NCBI RefSeq assembly: GCF_000021965.1
Contig: NC_011832.1
Location: 124,001 to 188,000 of the forward strand
Length of the DNA stretch: 64,000 nucleotides
Source: Methanosphaerula palustris E1-9c
GTDB lineage: Archaea > Halobacteriota > Methanomicrobia > Methanomicrobiales > Methanospirillaceae
Reading direction: 5' to 3'
In this document: positions 34,738 to 41,398 of the stretch, in pieces
Position numbering within the stretch: the first letter of the stretch is position 1
How the letters are laid out: each line of letters begins with the position of its first letter
The notes under the pieces: model-generated
What the model was told of the DNA's origin: nothing
Seen by the model: only the letters and a program-made list of their open reading frames with translations
The model's database searches: none
Program-made: the position numbers and the translations under genes

Positions 34738-35418
34738 ATGAGCGAACCTGACGCTCCTCTCTCTGCAATCCGGATCATTGCGGAGAACAGGAAGGGTGTG
34801 CTGCGTGATATTGCTTCGGTGGTCGCTGATCATCAGGCCAATATCATGATGATCCACCAGGAGACGTTTGAGTTTGGACCATGTCGCGGACTGGCAGAAC
34901 TCTATGTCGAGTACATGGGCTCCACCGACCAGCAGCGTCTGATCACCGACCTCGCTGCAATCCCGTCGGTGAACGGGGTCCGGGGATACCACCCATTCTC
35001 TGACATCTACGGCTCCCGGGTGATCATCATCGGCGGCGGCGCTCAGGTCGGTCAGGTGGCGGTCGGAGCGATCAACGAGGCCGACCGGCACAACATCAGG
35101 GGGGAACGAATCTCGGTGGACACGATCCCGCTGGTCGGGGAGGAGACCCTGGCCCTGGCCGTCGATGCGGTCTCACGGTTGCCTCGCGCTTCGATCCTGG
35201 TGCTGGCCGGATCCCTGATGGGCGGAGCGATCAGCGATGCGGTCGATCGGGTGAAGCGGGCCGGGATCCCGGTGATCACCCTGAACATGGCCGGGAGTGT
35301 TCCGGAACATGCGGATCTGGTCGTGACCGATCCGATTCAGGCCGGGGTCTTTGCAGTGATGCACGTCTCAAAGCGGGCGGTCTTCGATATTGCACGGGTT
35401 CGAGGGAGAGTCTTCTGA
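34738..35418 (+). CDS. ACT-domain regulatory protein (DUF5612-like)
   Basis: A 226-residue protein. Residues 5-80 form an ACT domain (IRIIAENRKGVLRDIASVVADHQANI), a small-molecule sensor usually for amino acids. The remaining part (VIIIGGGAQVGQVAVGAINEADRHNIRGE, then ILVLAGSLMGGAISDAV) resembles the DUF5612 domain of methanogens. It probably senses an amino acid, but its target is unknown. Its ATG is eight bases after tRNA-Gly, leaving no room for its own promoter, and its stop overlaps the tsaC start (TGATG). Confidence 0.7.
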   Translation: MSEPDAPLSAIRIIAENRKGVLRDIASVVADHQANIMMIHQETFEFGPCRGLAELYVEYMGSTDQQRLITDLAAIPSVNGVRGYHPFSDIYGSRVIIIGGGAQVGQVAVGAINEADRHNIRGERISVDTIPLVGEETLALAVDAVSRLPRASILVLAGSLMGGAISDAVDRVKRAGIPVITLNMAGSVPEHADLVVTDPIQAGVFAVMHVSKRAVFDIARVRGRVF

Positions 35419-35999
35419 TGGACAGAATTAAAGAAGCAGTGAAGGTGTTGCACCGGGATGGACTGGTTGTCTATCCAACCGATACGATCTATGGACTCGG
35501 GGCCGACGCCCTCTCGGATGAGGCGGTTGCGGCGGTCTACGAGGCGAAACACCGGCCTCTTGCCAAGCCGATCTCGATCGCCGTCAGCGACCGGGACATG
35601 CTCGCGGCGCTGGCCGTGGTGACCCCTGTGGCGGAACAGTTCATCGAAGCGTTTCTGCCGGGGCCGTTCACGGTGGTGCTGAAGGCGAAGAAGGTTCTTC
35701 CTGAGACGCTGACCGGGGGGACCGGGATGATCGGACTCCGAATTCCGGACCACCCGATTGCGCTCGAACTGATCCGAGAGTTCGACGGCCCGATCACCGC
35801 CACCTCGGCGAACCTCTCCGGCGGCAAGGACCCGGTGACGATCAACGATGTGCATGTCCGGTACGACCTGCTGATCGATGCAGGCCGGCTCACCGGTCTC
35901 CCTTCGACGGTCGTCGATCTGGTGGATATGCGGATGATCCGCCCTGGCGAAAAATTCGACGAGGCTGCTGCGTTTCTCCGGAAGATCCGATGCGACTGA
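35418..35999 (+). CDS. tsaC: L-threonylcarbamoyladenylate synthase (Sua5/YrdC family)
   Basis: A 193-residue protein of the YrdC/Sua5 fold that makes threonylcarbamoyl-AMP, the donor for t6A37 of tRNAs decoding ANN codons. The signature VVYPTDTIYGLGADA and the KHRPLAKPISI stretch (nucleotide-binding loop) are present, along with the ITATSANLSG motif. It is the short single-domain form without the Sua5 C-terminal domain. It overlaps the ACT gene by one base and the next gene by ten, consistent with one operon. Confidence 0.88.
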   Translation: MDRIKEAVKVLHRDGLVVYPTDTIYGLGADALSDEAVAAVYEAKHRPLAKPISIAVSDRDMLAALAVVTPVAEQFIEAFLPGPFTVVLKAKKVLPETLTGGTGMIGLRIPDHPIALELIREFDGPITATSANLSGGKDPVTINDVHVRYDLLIDAGRLTGLPSTVVDLVDMRMIRPGEKFDEAAAFLRKIRCD

Positions 36000-36925
36000 G
36001 TCTGCCCCTCCGGATCCGCGATTTTCTGCTGGACCTGGATCGGTGGATCTACGCGGTCGCCGCCTACGACAACGAGGAGCGGGCCGGCTGTCTTCTCCGG
36101 TATGTCCCGGACTCTGCAGGGGACCGAGTGGACTCTGCCGGGAGGCGATACCGGAAGGTCGGGTTCGAGGAGGGTTACGAGCTCCTCCGCGACAACAAAC
36201 CTGAGTTCCTGGACCTGCTCCACCGGGTGCCCTACGACCAGGTCAGCAGGATCCTGAAGCCTGAACTCGAGTGCAAGCGGGTTGAACGCGAGGAGCCGCG
36301 GGTGAAGGCGATAGCAGATCACCTCGCTCTTGGCCCCGGCACATATGGATGCAGCGGTTCGCGCCTCTGCGGCCTCGCCAATGCCCAGTCCGACATCGAC
36401 CTGGTCGTCTATGGGCCTGCCTGGTTCACCGCTCAGCAGCACCTGCAGCAGGCCATTGCGGAGGGAAGGATCCAGGACCTGGACGAGAAACTCTGGCAGC
36501 GAGTCTATGCCAAGCGGAACCCGTCGATCTCCTATCCGATCTTCCGGGTGCATGAAGAGCGGAAGTGGAACCGTGGGCGGATCGGAGGTACCTACTTCGA
36601 CCTGCTGTACGCCCGCTCCTACGACGACCTCGCCACTGCCCTCCCTTCAGGGAAGGGGGCGGTGCTCGGCAAGGAGACGGTCGAGGGGGTCGTCACCGAT
36701 GACCGGCTCGCCTTCGACGCCCCGGCCATCTATCCGCTTGAGGGGGCGACGGTCGATAAGGTCCTCTCGTTCACCCACACCTATACCGGCCAGGTCCGGG
36801 CAGGGGAGACCCTGCGGGCGAAGGGGATGGTCGAGCAGCATGGTGACGAGCGGTGGCTGGTCGTCGGCACCACCCGCGAGGCGAAGGGCGAATATATCAT
36901 CTCCCTAACCCTGCTCGAAGCGTGA
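35990..36925 (+). CDS. Predicted nucleotidyltransferase (COG1665-like)
   Basis: A 311-residue protein. The polymerase-beta type nucleotidyltransferase motif GSRLCGLANAQSDIDLVVYG lies at about residue 122, with the DxD pair needed for metal binding. A helical N-terminal half precedes it and a small beta-rich domain follows (TGQVRAGETLRAKGMVEQHG). The archaeal COG1665 family fits, with no known substrate. It overlaps tsaC by ten bases, so a tRNA-linked role is possible but not shown. Its end overlaps the convergent Cas4-like gene by 21 bases. Confidence 0.7.
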   Translation: MRLSLPLRIRDFLLDLDRWIYAVAAYDNEERAGCLLRYVPDSAGDRVDSAGRRYRKVGFEEGYELLRDNKPEFLDLLHRVPYDQVSRILKPELECKRVEREEPRVKAIADHLALGPGTYGCSGSRLCGLANAQSDIDLVVYGPAWFTAQQHLQQAIAEGRIQDLDEKLWQRVYAKRNPSISYPIFRVHEERKWNRGRIGGTYFDLLYARSYDDLATALPSGKGAVLGKETVEGVVTDDRLAFDAPAIYPLEGATVDKVLSFTHTYTGQVRAGETLRAKGMVEQHGDERWLVVGTTREAKGEYIISLTLLEA

Positions 36926-37600
36926 CGAGGCCCCCTGCCGGCAGCGGTCGGCAACCGGGCAGTTCGTGCAGGGCGGGTTCAGCGGCCGTTTTGGGACTTC
37001 ACCGCTGATCACCCGTGCTGCGGTGTCTCGTCCCGTTAAAGCGGCCCGCCGATCCCGGGGTGAGATCGGGCAGGTCCGGATCACGCCATCCGGGAGATAG
37101 ACGACGACCCCTTCCCTGATCGGCATGTGGTAAAGTTCCTCCAGGCAGAGGGCATAGGCCGTGACCCTGATCCGGTCGGTGGTATAAATCCCTTCATTCG
37201 GTGCCGACGAGGACCTGATCACCCCGAAGAGACCATGAGGCCCGCCGGCCAGGTCGACGGTGCCCAGGATCCGGTGCTTTTCTGACCGAACAGGTACGTC
37301 CTGCTCGGTGAAGGGCGGCCAGACCATCGTCCTGCAGGCGAGGAGAGAGGTCGAAAGAAAGATCTTCATCGCCGGGTCGATCTCTGGCATCACCGCCTGT
37401 ACCTCCTTCCAGAGCAGGTCCGGGTCAGTGGACGCTCCACGATGGCAGGCGATCTCTTTTGCAATCACGTACCTGGCCGATGGAGGTTGGTCCAGACCCT
37501 GAAGATGATAGAGTCGGAGCGGGCAGCGGTGGGCTGTCACCAGTTCAGAGACCCTGACCGGCCGTGACCGATCAGAACCGTCCCGGGTCAGTGGCCACAT
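36905..37600 (-). CDS. Cas4-like iron-sulfur protein with degenerate nuclease motifs
   Basis: A 231-residue protein with the Cas4/AddB-like cysteine pattern: one Cys near the N-terminus (TAHRCPLRLYH) and three at the end (CTNCPVADRC), which would hold a 4Fe-4S cluster. The PD-(D/E)XK core is only partly kept. The Asp is present (GTVDLAGG), but the E-x-K strand is replaced by FGVIRSS, and the later Gln motif reads RIRVTAYALCLEE. Nuclease activity is therefore doubtful. It lies 7 kb from the CRISPR remnant, on the other strand and in a housekeeping context, so it is probably not part of that system. It overlaps the upstream TPP-enzyme gene by 29 bases. Confidence 0.6.
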   Translation of the reverse strand: MWPLTRDGSDRSRPVRVSELVTAHRCPLRLYHLQGLDQPPSARYVIAKEIACHRGASTDPDLLWKEVQAVMPEIDPAMKIFLSTSLLACRTMVWPPFTEQDVPVRSEKHRILGTVDLAGGPHGLFGVIRSSSAPNEGIYTTDRIRVTAYALCLEELYHMPIREGVVVYLPDGVIRTCPISPRDRRAALTGRDTAARVISGEVPKRPLNPPCTNCPVADRCRQGASSRFEQG

Positions 37601-39353
37601 CGATCACCACCACCTCCTTTGATGCGAGCCCGGCCGTGACCGCCGGACCGAGGTCCTCCGGCTTCTCCACCCTGACCCCGACAGCCCCGCAGGCCTCTGC
37701 ATACGCGGCAAAGTCCGGGTTGACGAGGTCGGTTCCGTAGTTTTCGTAGTTCTCCATCATCTGCTCGACCCGGATCATCCCGTACTGCCGATTGTTCATC
37801 ACGACGATCACCATCGGCAGGTGGTACTTCACCGCCGTCACCAGATCCCCCATCGCCATCACGAACCCGCCGTCCCCGGTGATGCAGACCGTCGGCCGGT
37901 CCGGATAGGCCAGTCTGGCTGCGATCGCCCCGGGAAAGCCGGCCCCCATCGTGGCCAGGTAGCCCGACATCACGAAGACCTGCCCGCGACTCTGGAAGTT
38001 TCGACCAAACCACCAGCAGTTCTCCCCGACGTCCACCGAGATGACGGCCTCCTGCGGGACTGCCCCGGAGAGGATCTTCATGATCGTGGGGCCCGGAATC
38101 GGGCTCTGCATCACCGCTTCGCTATCGATCTGGTCGGTCCAGCGCTGCTGCATTGCCCTGATCTCCCTGGTCTGCCCGGTCTCTTCTCGCTCCCGAACCA
38201 GCCGCGTGAGCTCCTCAATGATGAGAGCACAGTCCCCGAGCAGGGGGATAGTTTGGCTGTTCTTGCCGAGTTTCAGGGGGTCGCGATCCACCTGTACGAT
38301 CGGCCGATCCAGAGGGACGTTCGTCATCGAGGAGAACCCGACCCCGAGGGTGATCAGCAGGTCGGCACCGTTCACCAGGGTTCGTGCATCCGGCGAACCG
38401 ACGTTGCCGAGGATCCCGATCACCTGCCCGGTCCCTTCCGGAAGGATCCCCTTGGCCCGGAACGTGGTCAGGATCGGGGCCTTGAGACGTTTCGCGAGTT
38501 CGGCTACGGCTTCTCCATCCCGATAGGCTCCAAACCCGGCGATGATCACCGGTCTTTTCGCCTGATCGATCGCCCTGGCGGCCTGCTGCAGGTCATCTTG
38601 TTGGGGCATCACCTTCAGGTCCATGAGACACCCCGGCCCGCTGCAGAACCTGACATCCAGAGGCTGCTTCTGGATGTTGTTCGGGACCGAGACCTGGGCA
38701 ACCCCATGCTGGAGGATCGCACTCTTTAGTGCCGTCGTCATGATCTGGACGGTCTTTGAACGGTCATGGATCGTGGTGTTGTAGACGGTGATCGGCCGGA
38801 AGAAGGCGTCCTGATCGATCTCCTGGAACCCGCCCGGCCCGGTATACTGATGCTCGACCTGCCCGTTCAATGCGATCAGGGGGGCGTGATCCTCCTTCGC
38901 GTCATAGAGGCCGGTCGCCAGGTTGGTCGCCCCGGGGCCGCCGATCGTCAGACAGACGGCCGGCAGACCGGTCAGCTTCCCATAGGCCGCTGCGGCCATC
39001 GCCCCGTTCGCCTCGTGCCTGACGATGATGTACTCGATCCCCTCCTTCTTTCTGATCGCGTCGACGAGGCCGAGCGAGGAGGTGCCCGGGATCCCGAAGA
39101 CGTACCTGATCCCTGATGCAGCGAGGTGGTCGATGATCACCTCGCCGACGGTGGTCGTCGCAGAACTGTGCGGGTCAGCATCCGGGACCCGGAGAAAGGC
39201 ATCCTTTCCCGCCCTGCAGATCGGGCATCGCCAGTCTTCGGGCAGGTCAGTGAAGCGGGTACCTGCCGGGGTTCCGGTCTTTGCTTCTCCATCCTTCTCG
39301 TCATAGATATATCCACAGATCCTGCATCGCCACGCCGTCATCAGTGATCTCAC
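37572..39353 (-). CDS. Rubredoxin domain fused to an acetolactate synthase-like TPP enzyme
   Basis: A 593-residue protein. Residues 8-54 are a rubredoxin (C10-RI-C13 and C43-PI-C46, with GYIYDEKDGEAKTGTP). The rest is a three-domain thiamine diphosphate enzyme: the catalytic Glu lies in VRHEANGAMAAAAYGKLTG, and the TPP-binding loop is ITGDGGFVMAMGDL with NN after 25 residues. Relatives include acetolactate synthase and pyruvate oxidase. The product of this fused form is unknown; the rubredoxin may pass electrons from the TPP reaction. A TATA-like stretch at 39376-39383 points to the GTG at 39353 as a leaderless start; an ATG at 39341 is the alternative. Confidence 0.82.
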   Translation of the reverse strand: MRSLMTAWRCRICGYIYDEKDGEAKTGTPAGTRFTDLPEDWRCPICRAGKDAFLRVPDADPHSSATTTVGEVIIDHLAASGIRYVFGIPGTSSLGLVDAIRKKEGIEYIIVRHEANGAMAAAAYGKLTGLPAVCLTIGGPGATNLATGLYDAKEDHAPLIALNGQVEHQYTGPGGFQEIDQDAFFRPITVYNTTIHDRSKTVQIMTTALKSAILQHGVAQVSVPNNIQKQPLDVRFCSGPGCLMDLKVMPQQDDLQQAARAIDQAKRPVIIAGFGAYRDGEAVAELAKRLKAPILTTFRAKGILPEGTGQVIGILGNVGSPDARTLVNGADLLITLGVGFSSMTNVPLDRPIVQVDRDPLKLGKNSQTIPLLGDCALIIEELTRLVREREETGQTREIRAMQQRWTDQIDSEAVMQSPIPGPTIMKILSGAVPQEAVISVDVGENCWWFGRNFQSRGQVFVMSGYLATMGAGFPGAIAARLAYPDRPTVCITGDGGFVMAMGDLVTAVKYHLPMVIVVMNNRQYGMIRVEQMMENYENYGTDLVNPDFAAYAEACGAVGVRVEKPEDLGPAVTAGLASKEVVVIDVATDPGRF

Positions 39354-39375
39354 GATCTATCCTGCACCACCCTTC

Positions 39376-39383
39376 ATATAAAA
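39376..39383 (-). promoter_or_regulatory. TATA box for the rubredoxin-TPP gene
   Basis: TTTATATA on the minus strand is centred about 27 bases before the GTG at 39353, fitting leaderless transcription from that codon. Confidence 0.45.
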
Positions 39384-39556
39384 AACAGACCGTCTGGCAG
39401 CTGGCCAGGCTGTGTCTTTATTCAGGGAAATATTAGTTCATTATGGGCTTATATGCCGGGTTGGAACGATGTCTGCCCCTTCAATGAGTAGAAATATATT
39501 CTCGTAATGCATAGATCGGGATCGATGAGTCGGAGTGAGCGGAAGGGGCGTGTGCT

Positions 39557-39865
39557 GTGACCGGGAAGAAGCCGGCTCCACCTCAAGGTGAGGAGATCGT
39601 CAGGGCCAGGCTGCCTCAGAAACGGAATAGTGAGATCTTTGGACGAGCCGAGATGATGATGGGAGCCAACCATATCCGCGTTCGGGGGGAGGACGGGGTG
39701 ACCAGGACTGGGCGGATCAAGGGCAAGATCAAGAAGAAGGTCTGGATCCGCGAGGGTGACATCCTGGTCGTCGTCCCCTGGTCGTTTCAGGACGATAAGT
39801 GCGACATCGTCTACCGGTACACCGCTCCTCAGGTGGACTGGCTCCGCCGGACCGGGCACCTCTGA
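39557..39865 (+). CDS. eif1A: Translation initiation factor aIF-1A
   Basis: A 102-residue OB-fold protein that helps bind initiator tRNA and scan for start codons on the small subunit. The family pattern is seen in EEIVRARLPQKRNSEIFGRA, the ANHIRVRGEDGVTRTGRIKG strand pair, KKKVWIREGDILVVVPWSFQ and the DKCDIVYRY end. It starts at a GTG. A TATA-like AAATATATT at about 39490 leaves a leader of some 35 bases with a GGAAGGGG purine stretch before the start. Confidence 0.92.
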   Translation: MTGKKPAPPQGEEIVRARLPQKRNSEIFGRAEMMMGANHIRVRGEDGVTRTGRIKGKIKKKVWIREGDILVVVPWSFQDDKCDIVYRYTAPQVDWLRRTGHL

Positions 39866-39921
39866 CCTCCCGCTTCTCGATTTGGGGCAATGCTTTTGCC
39901 CCTGGTGCAGTACAACTGATC

Positions 39922-40353
39922 ATGGTGACCGTGACCGTACGCGAACTATCGACCGATGAATTTCCACTCGTCGAGGCCCTCTGGGTTCACTACCATGGAC
40001 AGAAGACCGACAGAACCATTGACCGGATCGTCGGGGCCTTTGTCGACGGAGACCTCGCGGCGGTGGCCCGGTGCCGTCGCCATCCTGACGGGCTTGAGGT
40101 GGACGGGGTCTTTACCTCAGAAGAGCACCGTGGTCAGGGGCTGGCCCGCCTGGTGATGAAAAAACTCCTTTCGATCGTTGGAGACCATCTGCTCTACCTC
40201 CACTCCACGCTCGTCCTGACCCGGTTCTATGGCTCGCTCGGGTTCGTTGCAATCCCAGAACATGACCTTCCTCCCACGATAAAAGAGCGACTTGCGTTCT
40301 GCTTTGGCGAGATGAAGGGGTGTGGGGTCACCCCGATGCGGCGAAACCCCTGA
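39922..40353 (+). CDS. GNAT-family N-acetyltransferase
   Basis: A 143-residue protein of the GNAT fold. The acetyl-CoA binding loop is EEHRGQGLARLVMKKLL (R/Q-x-x-G-x-G/A pattern), preceded by the DGVFTSEEHRG strand. The C-terminus has FYGSLGFVAIPEHDLP, typical of GNAT proteins that acetylate amino acids or small amines. The substrate is not identifiable. It starts at an ATG 56 bases after aIF-1A and is followed by a hairpin terminator. Confidence 0.8.
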   Translation: MVTVTVRELSTDEFPLVEALWVHYHGQKTDRTIDRIVGAFVDGDLAAVARCRRHPDGLEVDGVFTSEEHRGQGLARLVMKKLLSIVGDHLLYLHSTLVLTRFYGSLGFVAIPEHDLPPTIKERLAFCFGEMKGCGVTPMRRNP

Positions 40354-40359
40354 ACCTCT

Positions 40360-40381
40360 CCTTCGTTGAAGGCCTCTTTTT
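40360..40381 (+). terminator. Hairpin-T terminator after the GNAT gene
   Basis: A CCTTC/GAAGG stem with a three-base loop is followed by CCTCTTTTT, starting just after the stop codon. Confidence 0.5.
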
Positions 40382-40449
40382 GGCGATCTCGTTCGCCCTG
40401 ACCCTGTCGATCAATCCGGGGGATCTGCTTAAGATCGGTTGATGGGGGG

Positions 40450-41295
40450 TCAGACCCGGGATCGGTAGTAGGCGAACGCTGCTGCATGCGGCAGAAATAC
40501 CGCTGCCAGGCGGTCTGCTTCCTCTATTTCAAGCGGACCAGCCCTGCCGGCCGTGACGAGTGCCAAAACCTCCTCTTCGGTGCCGCAGCCGACGATCACC
40601 TGATCCACCTGCTGGGCGAGGGCGAACCGGATCAGCACATCAGCGGTGATCCCCGCCTCTGGGAAGAGGTAGTGGCCGGCGCCGAGGGTCTTCATTCCGA
40701 TCACCCGGATCCCATGGTTTCTGGCCGGCTCCATGATCGTCTCCAGGAATCCGCCTGGCCCCACTTCGTTTGGGTTCACCGGCATCAGCACCGTGTCGAT
40801 CGGCCAGTACTCCACCGCATGGGCAAGGATCCCGGGATCTGCATGACCGGTCGCCCCGATATACCTGGTGACCCCGGTCTCCTTCGCCTCCATAAAGGCA
40901 CGGAGTGCCCCTCCGGGTTTCTCCATCTCCAGCAGGTCATGGTCTGTCCGAATATCATGCACCTGCCAGAGGTCGAGGTGGTCGGTGTTGAGCGCAGTGA
41001 GGGAGCGTTCCAGATCGGTCATCGCCCCGCTATAGGTACGGGCTGCCGACTTGCTGGTCAGAAAAGACTGGTTCCGCTGCTGCTGATGATCCCGCCAGAA
41101 CTCACCATAATACTCCTGGCTCCCGGCATAGGCGACGGCCGAGTCGAAGTACCGGATCCCCTCTCTATAGGCGGCCTCGATCACTGTGCGGGCGGCTGCA
41201 TGCCGGCCGGTTGACCTGAGTACCCCTTCGCCCCCGAGCCCGACCCGCAATTTTCCGGGAAAAGGGAGATCTGGAGTGGGATTTTTTTTGGGCAT
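40450..41295 (-). CDS. Aldo/keto reductase family protein
   Basis: A 281-residue TIM-barrel oxidoreductase. The catalytic Asp-Tyr region is YFDSAVAYAGSQEYYGEF, the Lys is in TSKSAARTYSG, and HDIRTD carries the His position. The barrel end VDQVIVGCGTEEEV fits NAD(P)H binding. It lacks the C-terminal ferredoxin domain of some methanogen relatives. The substrate is unknown. Its promoter region contains an 11-base inverted repeat spanning the TATA box, so it is probably under repressor control. Confidence 0.8.
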   Translation of the reverse strand: MPKKNPTPDLPFPGKLRVGLGGEGVLRSTGRHAAARTVIEAAYREGIRYFDSAVAYAGSQEYYGEFWRDHQQQRNQSFLTSKSAARTYSGAMTDLERSLTALNTDHLDLWQVHDIRTDHDLLEMEKPGGALRAFMEAKETGVTRYIGATGHADPGILAHAVEYWPIDTVLMPVNPNEVGPGGFLETIMEPARNHGIRVIGMKTLGAGHYLFPEAGITADVLIRFALAQQVDQVIVGCGTEEEVLALVTAGRAGPLEIEEADRLAAVFLPHAAAFAYYRSRV

Positions 41296-41314
41296 ATGGA
41301 TCGGTATTCTTCTA

Positions 41315-41351
41315 CAGATGGTTCAAGGTAATAAATATTGTGAACCATCTG
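41315..41351 (-). promoter_or_regulatory. Palindromic operator around the aldo/keto reductase TATA box
   Basis: Perfect 11-base arms (CAGATGGTTCA at 41315-41325, TGAACCATCTG at 41341-41351) flank an AT-rich 15-base centre that reads AATATTTATTA on the minus strand at 41329-41339, a TATA-like box 35-40 bases before the ATG. A dimeric repressor bound here would block TBP. Confidence 0.55.
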
Positions 41352-41398
41352 ACCCGGGGAACATCAGTTCAGATCGCCATTTCTCCCTGTTTTATTCT

